Assembly (NCBI GenBank): GCA_964035545.1
Contig: OZ037766.1
Location: 1,297,501-1,359,500 of the forward strand
Reading direction: 5' to 3'
DNA length: 62,000 nt
DNA from: Bugula neritina
Lineage: Eukaryota > Bryozoa > Gymnolaemata > Cheilostomatida > Bugulidae
Below the pieces are notes generated by a model, which was not told the DNA's origin, made no database searches, and saw only the letters and a list, made by a program, of their open reading frames with translations. The first letter of the stretch is position 1. Each line of letters begins with the position of its first letter. A program made the position numbers and the translations under genes. This document shows, piece by piece, positions 24,243 to 37,800 of the stretch.

Positions 24243-24852
24243 GTGCACCAACGAGACTGATCAGATATGCATTTTGCTCTGATAACCAAAAGCATGCTTG
24301 CAAATAGCTAGATGCTTGGGCTAAACACACTTTAACATTTACACTGTGTAGTTGTTTTGCAAGTATAATCAGTGTATATTCGTGAAATGTCCGTGTTCAG
24401 TATTTATAGTATGTTAACATTAGCACAACATGTTTTAGTCTATGTATAAGTTGTTTGTAGCAGCAGCTACTGTTTTGGTTTGCTACCTGCAATACTAGAC
24501 TATGAACCATCTTGTAGGTTACCTGCTTAGTCTGGTGCTGAGGCTACTGGCGGGAGACTACCTACTAGGAATACCGACTATCATAAAATACCCTTTCTAC
24601 AGAGCTGACATTGACCTTCAGCTATTTCCTTTCCGGACATTCGCAATGATCTCTTCTATACTGGTATCAGTGCTGTTCTCTTTCTTAGCTAAGGTAATTC
24701 TCACTAGATTGAGTAAAGGTTGGGACGTCCTTAGACTAGTCCATCCTCACTGGCTAAAGTTGAGAACTGAACTAAGAAAGTCCGAGTTGTCTACTCAACC
24801 GGTTGGTGAGAAAAACATCCTGGAATCTGCCGAAACTTTCACCCATCTGTGA
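17135..24852 (+). CDS. SLC5A7-like: High-affinity choline transporter-like protein (SLC5A7/CHT1 type)
   Basis: Ten exons: 17135-17324, 18773-18880, 20024-20179, 20603-20751, 21139-21294, 21792-21945, 22530-22631, 23416-23519, 23915-24119, 24518-24852. They join to 1659 nt (552 aa; human CHT1 is 580). Sodium-coupled symporter family; CHT members carry choline across the plasma membrane. Diagnostic motifs are VGGGFLNGTAE (67-77), MLDPLEEKFG, YTLIGQMISVAYTDIIEL, PWQSYFQRVLS (259-269) and AAVMSSTDSAILGSSSMF around residue 348, in the Na+-site helix. The multi-pass core is complete. The cytosolic tail is short and holds EKNILES, resembling the tail segment of animal CHTs. The ATG at 17135 gives the family-like short N-terminus; an in-frame ATG at 17084 would add 17 residues. 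An AATAAA is at 25158-25163. Confidence 0.92.
20794..21083. repeat. 16-bp minisatellite in SLC5A7-like intron 4
   Basis: About 18 almost perfect copies of GACTAGCTGTGTGGTC, starting 40 bp after the exon 4 donor and ending about 55 bp before the exon 5 acceptor. The near absence of divergence suggests recent expansion, or an array length poorly resolved in the assembly. Confidence 0.97.
21622..21747. repeat. Short inverted-repeat element in SLC5A7-like intron 5
   Basis: The left arm (about 21624-21656, containing GCAGCGCCGAGTTGG) is the imperfect reverse complement of the right arm (about 21716-21747, containing CCAACTCGGTGCTGC). About 60 bp lie between them. This is compatible with a very small foldback element or an RNA hairpin. 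No target-site duplication is evident. Confidence 0.6.
24141..24240. repeat. (TG)n microsatellite
   Basis: About 100 bp of TG dinucleotides with a few TGCG/CCG interruptions in SLC5A7-like intron 9, 20 bp after the exon 9 donor. Confidence 0.97.
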
Positions 24853-25824
24853 CAGGCTGTGCGTGTTAACGCAGCCACCTGTTTGTATTTTCATATTTTA
24901 ACTTTTGTTATTTTTATAACCAGCTGTTGCTGCAGCTGTTAAATTTTTTGTAAATAATTTTTTTTAAGTCATTTCAATTATAGTACGGTTATATTTTGAT
25001 TTTTACTACATCTAGTATTTAAAAACATCATTTATATTTTATAACATAGCAATTGGTAAGTGGCTTTATACTAATAATATATTGTGTTGCTCATTGCAAG
25101 TTATTGCTTATTATTAAGAGTGTAAGCCCACTACCAATTTAATTTACATGTTAGAAAAATAAAATCATTTCACTTCTTCGAGTTCATCATAATGATTTGT
25201 ATAATAGAAATAGCTAGAAAATGTGTTACATTACAATTACGTGGTTATAAAAAAGATGACCATAAAAGAGCGTTGTCAATAATTTTGCATAAGTACATAG
25301 AATAAAGATAATAGAAAATAATAGTAACTTGAACTGACATGAACAATCCTTGACTCAATTTTATAAACTGTTCAATGATTGAATGTTACATAATCAATAT
25401 AAGCATATAATAAACAATCACATATTAAGCAAAATACAAAGATTAGAAAATAGAGCAAAGAGAGATTAGTATAACTAAGCTGGCCTACTGACCGGAAATA
25501 ACGAGCAAGTCTACGCACTGAAAAATAACCTAGCAAATTTGATAGCAGCAAATGCAATTACTTATAGGCATGTATGTTGAGTTTGTGATTGACAAACTAT
25601 TTGTCAATCACAGACATGACCTGTGAGTGACAGCACATAACAAGTGATGGCAATAGTGGCAATGAACACCGGTGTGAGTCATAGGCGTCACTCTACCTCC
25701 CTTTAGTGACTCAATGAGTGACAGAAACAGGTACTTTTTAACTACAGCAGATGTTTCCTATCTAATATTAAGTTGACATGACATAACTCATTGTAGGTTG
25801 TCATCTTATTGTCATCACTATTTT
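24853..25824. other. Convergent intergenic region with 3' UTRs
   Basis: Separates the 3' end of the choline transporter (plus) from the 3' end of the Na+/Ca2+ exchanger (minus). AATAAA at 25158-25163 can serve the plus-strand gene. A 13-bp perfect stem with a 3-nt loop lies at 25584-25612, about 210 bp beyond the exchanger stop on the minus strand. Minus-strand polyadenylation hexamers are not obvious. No further gene. Confidence 0.55.
25584..25612 (-). other. Perfect hairpin in probable 3' UTR of the Na+/Ca2+ exchanger
   Basis: GTGATTGACAAA and TTTGTCAATCAC (with one further T-A pair outside) are separated by CTA, giving a 13-bp stem and 3-base loop. It lies downstream of the exchanger stop codon on the transcribed strand. 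The function is unknown; a structured 3' UTR element or a tiny foldback are both possible. Confidence 0.5.
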
Positions 25825-28800
25825 CTAGAATGGTGAATTTATTTTGCCATCCACTTGAAGAGATGAGACAACGATGTATAGAAGCCACATGACTACCATT
25901 ATAGTGAATGTGACCCACTTAAACCACGTGGCTCCGCCCAGCTCTCCCTTGGGAAACACGTAATGCCGGAAGATGAGCAGCCCCAGACACACAACAGCAA
26001 AGATAGCGTAGAGTAAGACACTGAAGGCCAACGCCCCAGCGGGCACGTAGAATGCGCTCCCCTACAAACAAACAAAAATACATCAAAAACATAACAAGTT
26101 TCTTCCACCCGTAGTTAATATATGGCACTTGAAAGGTCTGTACTCAGAGAAACTCTTTCAGAAGCTTACCGACTTGATGTAATGGTAAACAGCCGCCACT
26201 GACCACGGCAGACCTAATCCCAAAAAGACATTGACAGAGTTACTTCCCGTCACGTTGCCTACGGAGTTGTCTGCTGTCGCTTCCATCTCGGCAGCTTGCT
26301 TACTAGCAAACAGATCTGGTAAACTTGTGCCTGTAAGTAAAGGTCAAAGTTCAATGAAACCAAGCATTCATAACCAACCAATGAGAGTAAGATTAGTCAA
26401 CACATGGAAGGTAGAATATTCTCACACTTAGTCTCAGCTTAAAGCCTGTTTCAGTATTATTCTGATCTGTTTATAACAACCAAATCACAGATAGAGCTTT
26501 TGGCAATTCCAAAAGAGCAACCTAAACAAGTCGAAATTCCTTACCCAGAGCGACGAAGGTGATGGCGGTGATCGGCTTCTCCAGCCCGCACAGACAGCCA
26601 AAGATGGACGCCAGGTCCCCGACTATTATAGTCATGAAGATCATCATAATGAGAGCACAGATGAAGGTCAACCAGCCACCACAAAAGTGCACAGGGGGGA
26701 CAATTGCGAATATTATCTACAACAAGCACACATGTTACCAATACCCAATCAAGACAATAAACTCTCTGTTGATGATTCCAGTTGAGTTGCAATACGATGA
26801 AACACAAGAAAATAGTGCTCTACGCAGTCTGAATATTATAGTAACACATTCAATCACATCTCTAGATATCTGCAGCTCTCTCACCTTCCACCCGAATGTT
26901 ACGAAGTGCATGAGGTAATCAAAGCTGGTGGCTGATTCCAAGTCCCCTCCGTTCACGTTCATGGCATTCTCGAACTGCTGGGCGTACGAGGCACTGTCCA
27001 CCTTCAGGGCGTCGATATTGAGGCTGGTGAGATTGACCAGTCTAGACACAATGCCTTGGTAGTCTGGAATCAGTAAAGTATATTATATAGTGTAGGTAAT
27101 AATGTAGGTGATATACTATATAGTACAGATAGTAATGTAGGTGATAGACTATATAGTGTAAGTAGTAATGTAGGTGATAGACTATATAGTTTAGGTAGTA
27201 GTGTAGGTGATAGACTATATAGTGTAGGTAGTAATGTAGGTGATGGACTATAGTGTACGTAGTAATGTAGGTGATAGACTATATAGTTTAGGTAGTAATG
27301 TAGGTGATAGACTATATAGTTTAGGTAGTAGTGTAGGTGATATAATATATAGGCAGGTGACATATAATGTATATTTTGCTCTTGCTCACCTTCATCGTTG
27401 ACAATAGTAACAATAGTTTTGACTTTACTCCCGAGCTGGGCCCCGTCCGTAGGATCGGAGAGTGTTACCTTAAAGTGCTCGTCTTTCTCAGCATCCTGCA
27501 AGAGCATTGTGGGTAAAACATTGACACGAAGTCACACTTAGGGAGGTAAATCAATAGAAAGAATAGCAGGACAGCAGACAAGATCTGAGTACACATGTAC
27601 TTAAACATTAGGGAAGATGTGGCATGGAGAGCAGATAATTAACACGCTATCAATTATTGGTTCATTTTATTAGCCAAAATCTTAGCACTGCAGGTAATTA
27701 TGTAAGCCTATAGGAGCTGTTACCACACTGCGTAGTATCTAATACCTCATCCTAGATGGTGGAATAAGATATCTGGTGAATAAAGGCATTACACGAACCA
27801 CTTCTGTAACAATACTTATTATACACAATATCTCAACAGGATGCACATGTATAATATAGCTACTGTACATAAAAATTATATAACAACAACTTTACTGGAA
27901 TAAACAAATAAAACTATAAATATTTGTTTATGTAACACATCCAGGTGTTTACAGAGACAATGAATAATCCTTCATTCGCCAAAAGTGCATGCTGGGAAGG
28001 TAATAGGTTGTGAAAGCTTAGAAACTGTTTGATAATGTTGGTGTTGAGCAGATTAGGGTGTGGAAGATTACATGTCAAAAAATTTTCAAATTGACCAGTC
28101 AGCATGCACCTAAAGGAGTTGGCCGACAGCATAAAGTCTGCAAGGTTCACTTAGAATATACAACCAGTTGGCAGCAAAACGTAACATGCTGACGTCTACA
28201 TTACCAGTACATGAAGCAAGGTGACATCATGCTATTGTAAGCTGCTATACATGATACTAAAGATAGAGGATAAGCCTAGGGCCACACTGTGCGTATTTTC
28301 GCATGCGAAAATTGAAATCACGAGTAGCAAAGGTGTCCACTGTACGCGTTGAGAAAACATTCGCACTTGTCGCTCAGCATTCTCAACGCAAGTGCGAATT
28401 GTCTCTGTCGTCGTCACCTAATTGGCTGATAGTTATTCAGCGAGCCCAATTTCTTTATTTTAGTGCTACATTCCAGTAAATTGCGTTTTATTGAAAGCGA
28501 GTGCGATTTAAAAATGAAAGCTTTATTTATCACGCATCACTGACGCTACAGTGGACACCTTTGCTACTTGTGATTTCAATTTTCGCATGCGAAAATACGC
28601 ACCGTGTGGCCCTAGGCTAAATGTATGTGAAAATTTCCTGACTACAGCCATCGGCGTAGTAATACAGTCATTGGCGTAGTAATACAGTCATTGGCGTAGT
28701 AATACAGTCATTGGCGTAGTAATACAGTCATTGGCGTAGTAATACAGTCATTGGCGTAGTAATACAGTCATTGGCGTAGTAATACAGTCATTGGCGTAGT

Positions 28801-31800
28801 AATACAGTCATTGGCGTAGTAATACAGTCATTGGCGTAGTAATACAGTCATTGGCGTAGTAATACAGTCATTGGCGTAGTAATACAGTCATTGGCGTAGT
28901 AATACAGTCATTGGCGTAGTAATACAGTCATTGGCGTAGTAATACAGTCATTGGCGTAGTAATACAACTGTAGTAGACAAATGCGGTGCTGAGCTGAAGA
29001 GTTGTGGGTAAATAGTGATGAATTAGTTGAAGAAAAGGAAACGCTGTGGGAACAGCAGGTAAGTTAGAGCAACTGGCTAGACTTAGCAGTGGTGCATTAG
29101 CAATATAGCCTTAGAACTATTCTAAATTTCAGCTCTCTGCTGACTGAGACCAGAATTTGTGTCACTCGTGCATTTCCTGTATTTTTGGGTTCTTTAGAGT
29201 AGAATGTTTAAATCTAATATCATGGAAGTATGATGTTATGATGAGAGGTTAGATTGAGTTGAGGAGAGCATAACTCTGTATGTTCAATTAACCCAACAAC
29301 GTCTTCACAATGTTTCATTGTGCCAACACTGTTGGCTCAATAGACATTCAGTTACTAACTGCCAGCTAATAGAATGCAATGTCACTGTAATGTACACCAA
29401 GTATTTACCACCACCAACAGTTTCAGGAGCAGTTATTACATACAATCCACACACCTTAGACTTTAGAGTAGTACTAGTACTGGTACTAGTACTAGTACTA
29501 GTACTGGTACTGGTACTAGTACTAGAGTGATATAATAAGTAGTACCAGTGTAGTAGTAGCTACACTGATACTGCAAAATACATCTGAAGTACTGAAAGAA
29601 TACATTGTACACCAGGAGTATACTGCAAAATACACCTGAATACTACAGAAAACACCTGAAGCAGATTTAATCAGATACAGCAGCTAGTAGCACCTGAAGT
29701 ACAGCTAGTAGCACCTGAGGTACAGCTAGTAGCACCTGTGGTATAGCTAGTAGCACCTGAGGTACAGCTAGTAGCACCTGAGGTACAGCTAGTAGCACCT
29801 GAGGTACAGCTAGTAGCACCTGAGGTACAGCTAGTAGCACCTGAGGTACAGCTAGTAGCACCTGAGGTACAGCTAGTAAATAACAGGCTACTAGTTGGTT
29901 GTTGACAGTGTGCAAGGTGATAGACCATTAAGTTAAGAGAGGACAACTATGGTTTACACCAAAAGACTACAATACGCCATACTTACACCACTGTCCTATA
30001 TAAAACAAAATCAAGTGGGTTAATGAGAATGTAATGTTATATCCAATAAGGGTCAGGGTTCATGTGTACTCAAATATAATTTGCTCACTTAATATAGTGA
30101 CCTACACTATATATACACCGTGTCCTATATAATACATATACTTTGACCTATATCTATACTGTGACCTATATAAACATAGCCTAATAAAACATTTGGTATA
30201 CTGTGTTAGCCTACGTACACAGTGACCTACTTTCTCCAATGACTTACTCTATTGATGAATGAATATAACACACAGGTGGGTATACCATCAGGCAGCCTCT
30301 CAACTGTTAACAAGCACCCAGTTAGGAGGTCAAGAGCTGAGCACACAGCAGCAGGATGCTGGGGGGGGGGTGTAAATTGATGCCGACAGACGTAAAGGGA
30401 TGTCTCAAGACACTAACCTGGTCATCGTATATTGGAATCTCAATAGCCTTGGCAATCTCCCCGTGTTCAAACACAAGCACGCCTTCTCCCCCTTCAAAGT
30501 CCCGCCCATTTATGGCAGTCATGTCCTCTGTCTTCCACGACACCTGGATTCTGCCGTCTGCACCGTTCACTCTGTTTACAGCAACTAGGGCTTTCCCCAC
30601 GCTCTCCTTGAACACAAAGCTAGGGTGAGCAAACTCCAAGGTGCCAGGCTCTGCAGCAGACATAGCAGAAGGGAAACATTAACCTTGAACTTTCAATTGG
30701 CAAAGAATTAGAATGAAGCTGTATATATGATGAAGCATATAATTATTAGTGTTTATATCCAATATTGGAAAGCATCAAATGAAAGCTACAGTTAATCGGC
30801 TGTCATGTAATTCTTGCAACAAATTCAATGTAACTCAATGGGATTCCGTGTAATTAAATGTGATTTAATGTTATTAAATATAAATGAACAAATATAAAAA
30901 TATATTAAAATAAATATCATTGTGATTAGTGTGACTCAATGTGACTCAATATGATTAATATACGAGTAACACTTGTATGATGCAATGTGATTCCTTGTAA
31001 CTAGAAGTGACTGGATGTAACTCAACTTATGATAATCACCACACTAACTACTCACCATCATCATTAATAATGGTAATCATATTGATACTCTTCTTTCCCA
31101 GGAGAGCCTCTTGCTCCGGTTCCAGAGCCATCTTGATGAAGAACGTCTCATCAGGCTCGTACACGTTATCATCAATGATCTCTACTACGTACTCGATGTA
31201 CGTCTGACCCGGTTGAAACGCCAACGTCTGCTTCACGGGGATGTAATCCTCTCCAGCCGTAGCTGAGCCGTCAATTGTCTCTAGTCTAAGAAAAGTTAGG
31301 AATCGCTCATGTATGCTTCAATGTATTAAAATATAAATTAATTCAAAGCTGGATAAAACTAAACTAAAAATTAAGTAAAGTAAAGGTTACTGCTAAACTA
31401 TTTATAATTTTCATTGAAATATTTATTTGATAGGTTCAGTCATTGGAATTAAAGGTCAAGCTAAAAGAATTTTTAGTCAGTCTCAAACCATCATAGTTTG
31501 AACTGTTACACTTTTATTGCATATATAACTTTAGAAAATAATCCTTTTACTTCATAGTTCATATAACAGCATAAACTTGAAAAAAATAAAAAAACTAACA
31601 AATTGTTGTGTAAGGCATAAAAGTATTCTGACAATTATGGAAATTGCTGACTACAGCTGTTGGTTCACTTTGACTTCTTCAGCTAGAAACCAGCATGCAA
31701 GAGCAGAGACAAGATAGAGATACCTGAATGCCACTTGGTTATCCTTCTTTCCATACCGCCTGATGCCAACTTTACACTTCTGCTCTCTCTCCAGGACAGC

Positions 31801-34800
31801 AACTGAGGAGGCCGTAAACTCCAAGACAGCGATTCGACCTTTATCGGAAAGGTCAACGAGTGACCCGTGGTACGCTGACCCTTGGTCACTTATTACAGTG
31901 TCCTTGGCCTTCATGTCATCATAAACCTAAATACGGCAGCAAGGTACATGAGGTGAGTATGTGACTACAGTTTAGGTATCAGTTTGCAGTCTCTTTGTGA
32001 ACTTGGCAAAGGTTTTAGCTATGAACTTGGCACCAAGTCACGCTAGCAACATGACTTGAGAGATATTTCCTGTAACAAGCAGTAATAAAAGCTTTGCCTT
32101 AATCACTAACTACTGTTTAGTATTTATTGTGATTTATTATGTATGTCCATCTATTGTTACATGTGGAAGTAACTTCAAGGTTACACAACCATAAAAAGTT
32201 AAAACAGTTATATGTAAAACTTCACAGCACACAAAACAGTGTTTTAAGACTAAAACACAAATACGAAATCCAAACAATAATTAATCACTAAAATGCATAT
32301 TACCACAAACTATTAATTTAGAGTTTTCTGCTCGTGTTGAGTCAGTATTTAGTATTTCAGTATCTTCAGTTACATGACAATATAGTTTACATGAATTACC
32401 AGTATTTCTCCTGATTAGTTGTATTCGGCAAACAGCCTCAAAGTACACAAAGTTTCTTCCCATTTGAAGTTAAATTTTATAGCTCAAAATTTATACCAAA
32501 GATACAAAATACTGAACTGAAATATAAAAAGGTTAAAATCCTGACAGTTTACAAGCAACTGCATTTCAGTTGCTTCGGTATTCCCAAAAGTCTACTCTTA
32601 ATTTGAGTCAAGACAACTCTTAATAGTTATGATGCGCTTTAGTGATTACAAAGTAAAAATTATGGAAGTAAATACAGGAGAAGGGAGAAGGTTCATCACC
32701 TTTCTTCGTATAACTATGGCAGCTAAGATCTAAACAGAGTTCAAAGTTCGCATTACCTGATTGTAATCTAATGCAGCAGATAATATATCATTAACAGAGA
32801 TGGGAAAATTAACAAACTATTTGTTACAGAAAAATAGCAACTATCTCAAGATTTAGAAATATAAACAATACAAGAATCTATTTGTAGGCACAGGTCTACC
32901 TCTGAAAGTTGGGGGTTTAACCTCGGAGCTAAACTTTTCCCGCCAAAAAGTTTACGGGAGGCATTAACTCTGTACCATCCTCGACTTTTCTTTTGTTCCT
33001 CTGCTATTCTAGCAGCTGCCAGTCTTGCTTTATCTTCATCAGATAAATGGTGACTTTTTCCAATTTCCTATAATGATGTATCAATTGGGTGACAACTCCA
33101 AATAATACAACATATCAAGTATTATTCAGCTCCATGTAATGAGTGTATGGATAAACATATTCAAGTACTTTAACAATTTCCAAGAAGACTAAACATGATG
33201 CCATGCTGAACTTGTAGCAATGAGATCAAAGACTTTTCATGGACTCAAAGAGATAACACAGGGCTGACTGCAATGCATGGTTAGTTGATAGACAGAACAG
33301 CTGTGTTTAGAGTTACACATACCAGTTTGTTATTAGGGTCAGTTACTCAACAGCTTTAACAAGGGTATTAGTTTAGTGTGTGCTTTTGTAAAGTGAAGTC
33401 AAGAAATGACTGTTTGTAGTTTTAGTGACTCAAATACAGAATCTTTAGATTCATAAAAAATTCTTTAAAACAATATCAAAAATTCTACAGTCTTTTTATT
33501 TCAACATAACAATTATTTTAATATTGGCAAGATCTCCAGTAATGCATCTGGTTGTTTCTAATTGGGTGAATTTGTTCACCATTTAATACACAAAATCAAA
33601 TCATTTTCAAAGTAGAAGTTGATTTGTTGAGATGAAAATATTATACAACTCTCCAAAAAAATTACTTAAATCCAACTGCAGTTGAATAAATATAACAAAG
33701 TGAAAATTTATATTACGTAATTTATTATGTTTTTATTACCAGAATAAATATTTTTTTAATAAAATAATAAATATTTTTTTAAATTATTAAACTGCCACTC
33801 CATAGTACACAAGTGACGTTAAACTTAGTGTTTGTAAACAAACATGTATAGTTAGAAAGAAAACAGCACAACATCAAGAGTTGAGATAAAACGAGAGTTA
33901 GAGTAACAGAGCCAAGTGGAAGCTGTCCACAGATACACCTCATATTCGTAATATGAAAGGTGTTTGGGGCTGGAGTTGGTATTTAAAAGTCTTCTATCAA
34001 GTGTTATTATTTGAATAGTTTTAGAAAACTTAAGCTGAGTCTACTTTGTACAAATATTTGTGCACCTGAAGAACGTTGTTTATGTTATAAAGGTACAAAT
34101 ATGACATCTGAAATAATCATGTAAGATTAAATGATACTTTTAAGGCATCTTTATCTTATAGCAAGAATTACTATTAAGGTTTGTTAATCTGTGAAAAAGT
34201 ACTAATAGAAGACATTTAAACTCTTGTTTAGTAACACAAGTCTGTGAACAGCTTCAACAAATACAGAAAAGTATTTAGCCCAATTCACATAGGTCTGAGC
34301 AACAAATGATACCAGGCTCTAATACTGATTTAGCACGACTTTTTCTACAAGCCTTAATTGCCTCCCCTTGAATCTAATTAGTAGTGACAAATAATAGCAT
34401 TGGGAACAGGAAAGCCTATTACAAATAGGCTTTCAGCAGTAAATTTACCGGTTCTGATACCACAAACATTAAGCAGCTATTAGCTTTGATCACTATTATG
34501 GGGGGGGGGGGGCTGCACAATTTTATGAGATGATAACTCCAACATAAAAACTGCTGAAAGCTAAAGAACTGCCACATGCCAAAGCATTTCTAGGACTAAG
34601 CGGCTGATGTTCAACTATTTTAAAGATATTTTTCTGTAGCCCTAAATCTACAACTATCACCGGCATGGGGTGTAAGTCAGCCTGCCCCAAAACTAGAGCC
34701 CCATCATGGCGTCTAGCCGTCAAGCTCTGTGAATTAGGCTAGGGTGAAGCTACAATAAGTTTCAACAAACATACTTACTTCTTCCAACTTTACAGGAAAA

Positions 34801-37800
34801 CAAAAACCAAAGAAAAAAGTTAAAATCATTCATTTACTCCATTTACTTCATCATATTAGACAATAATATTGTTTAAATTAAAAGAAAATGAAAACTGTAC
34901 ATTCAGTAAAGGAATTATAGTCTCATTGTATTTGAAGATAATATAACAGATATCAGTTAATAAAATACTTTGACTAAAAAATTTGATTCATTTGAAGTAC
35001 ACTACTGGCTTAATAGAAGGAAACCCCCTAAAAATTACTGCCTTCAATTTTCTTTATACTACAAGCAGATTAAAAACCTATTGTTGTGCAAATAAGTATG
35101 AGAAATGTTGTCTCTTTCAACAGTTGGTCTGTTCCAGAAACAATGTGCATGACTCATGATTCTCTTTATAACAAAAGTAAATTTACGATTTTTTTACTTT
35201 CAACCAGCACCTCCTCTATATCTCAGCTAACTGGACTTTGAGCAAAACAACAAACTATAACTAATAGTTTATCAGAGTATATCTAGTCATGAACATTATC
35301 TCCAACAGTTTATTTGCTTCGTTTAGCTTAGCTAATGTGTGAAGTGCATCAGATTGAAAATAAGTTGCTACGAACTGTTTGCCAAAATCTTCTATGAACA
35401 ACAGGAAATGTGTGGGTGTAAATGATGCAATCATCAAAACCACTGAGTGCGTGTAACTTAACAACACTGATGCCATGAAGGCAGGATATGTGTAACCAGG
35501 TAATACTGACGCCATAACTACAGGAAGCGTATGCATATCATTTGTACAATGACTAGAGTCAGTTGACTATAGTCAGTTAGTGTCTGTCAACATTGCAGTG
35601 TATGTATAGGGTTACTAATACTACTAATTATATCGTACTATACAACCCTGTGACTCACCTTGAGAATTTGGGCAATCAGATTCTTGTCCACTTTGCCGTC
35701 CTTCCACAGATGCTTGTATTTGTCCAGCAGCTTGGTCTGGGCATCATCTAAATAATTATGCATGCAACTTTTAGCACTCATAAAATCATAAAGTTTATCT
35801 AACACTAATAAATGCAGTATAAATAGTAAATGAGTACTGATATGAGTTTGGCATGTTGCAAAGTATTTAATATACATATAATCAGATCATGGAGTTGTGT
35901 CCACCCTGATGGAAATCAGTATGGTGCAGCTGTTCAAGAACAGCACGAAAATCACTGTTGAACATAAACTCAACTAGTGCAAGCTTTCTGAATACACTAG
36001 AAAAACCTTTCTAGAATGATTTAATGGTTTCCCACAAGTTACTGCAAGTTTTTTATCAGAAAACCTGAACAAGCTAAATCTGAACAATTTGTTGTAACAA
36101 TAGAACATTCTAGAATATATTCAGACGAAAATAATCTAGATATGAATAGCTTTTTGCTCTTCATAGATTCAGTGAATTCCAAGCTTGGCATGTCTAAGAA
36201 ACTTTCGAGGTTACCAGGAATTTCATGTTTTTTGGTTAAAAACAACAAAAAAGATGATAAATTGTGTGAGTAGTAAGACACAACTATAGCACAATAAGTA
36301 TAATATAGAAATGATGCAGGTACAAAATACTACACCAAAACAATTAGTGTCGGCAATAGTAATGCAGTGCAATAAGCTAGTAAAAATAAATAAAAATTAA
36401 ACTAAAAAATAAAAAAGCTGATAATTTAGCACAACCAGCAATATTTTGATGTGTAAATTACAGAATGTTATTTTTAATAACTATTTTTTGATGAAATAAT
36501 TTTAAAATATCAATTCAAGAAATTTTAGAAATAATTTGAAACACTATTTCAAAATCAGTCACAAGTTAAAAGCTACTTTATAAACAGACAGCAAAAATGA
36601 GACAATAACTGTCATGGGAGGACAATTCCTTGTGAAACAAAAGAAAAAGCTTACAAACTAAAGCTATAAGAACTGGCTCTAAAAACTGATGGAAAATATC
36701 AGAGGTGAAAGAAATGGGGTGTAGTTTGTGACGAACTCAAAGCTAGTAAATATTTATAGCACTTACTCTTTGCTGGTGATTAAAATAGAAATATATGAAT
36801 TAATTTGGGTAACAAATCTTATAGTAAAACAGTCTAAGCAGAGGAACTGCAACCCAAAACCATGCGTACAAACAAGCATCTAATTATAGAACACAGTCTA
36901 CATTTAATATTCAGAGAAACAGGGGCTAAATCTTATAGAGTTCTTTCTACTGGGTTTTAATTAGTTTAAAACCATTTTATTGGTTGAATTAATAGCTTAG
37001 ATTTTAAGCAAGATAGAATCAACTATTTCAGTTTATGAGTTTTTTTACAGAATTTGTACCAAACTTGCCAGCGGAAAAATTTGCTTGCTGAATTTATAAG
37101 TTCATGTGTTTGTCTTAATCGTGTTGATTCAAAACTTCAAAATAGAGAGAAAACTTTTGATAAGAAAAGTTATAAATCAGAATTTATTAACATATGGTCT
37201 TTTCCAGACAATAAAAAGTAGTGGCTGTTGCTATAGCTATCAGAATAACAAGCCTCACTTACCAAATCCTAACTCCATAGAGTTGGAGATCTTCTGAGCC
37301 TTGCTGCAGAAGTCTTTGTCAGCCACATAGGCTATGAGCACTAGGATGGGGAAGAAGAGAAGCGTTATCACCGCCTCCCAGATATCAACAAAGTCAGGAG
37401 TGATGGCCACTAGTATCACAATCAGCCAGATGTACGCGAAGATGCAGGAAAAGGCGGTAATGAAGAACACTTTGACTGACTTGATGACTCGAACTTCCGA
37501 GCTGTCGATGACGACGACACAGACGGCTGTGATGACTAGCAAGTTGAACGCTGCCGACCCAACAATCGTAGAAGGCCCGAGTTCGCCGGCATTGAAGTTG
37601 TTACCAACGATCTCTATTATAGAGAGGAGGATTTCTGGAGCACTGGAACCGAGGGCCATAAGAGTGAGGTTGGCTACCGTGTCGTTCCAAACTCGTATCT
37701 CAATCTCTTCAGTCCCGGCCTTACTCGTTGAGGCGATGGTGATGATTCTAGTCTTGCTAGTTATCTTCTCTATGGAGCACATAAAGACGTCTGCTAGGAT

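Noticed and set aside
28646-28966. Regular 20-bp direct repeats resembling a CRISPR array
   Set aside because: Units are head-to-tail with no unique spacers, and the DNA is animal nuclear; this is a minisatellite.
29667-29946. Minus-strand open frames of Leu/Val/Pro or Thr/Ser/Cys repeats
   Set aside because: By-products of the 21-bp minisatellite in an NCX intron.
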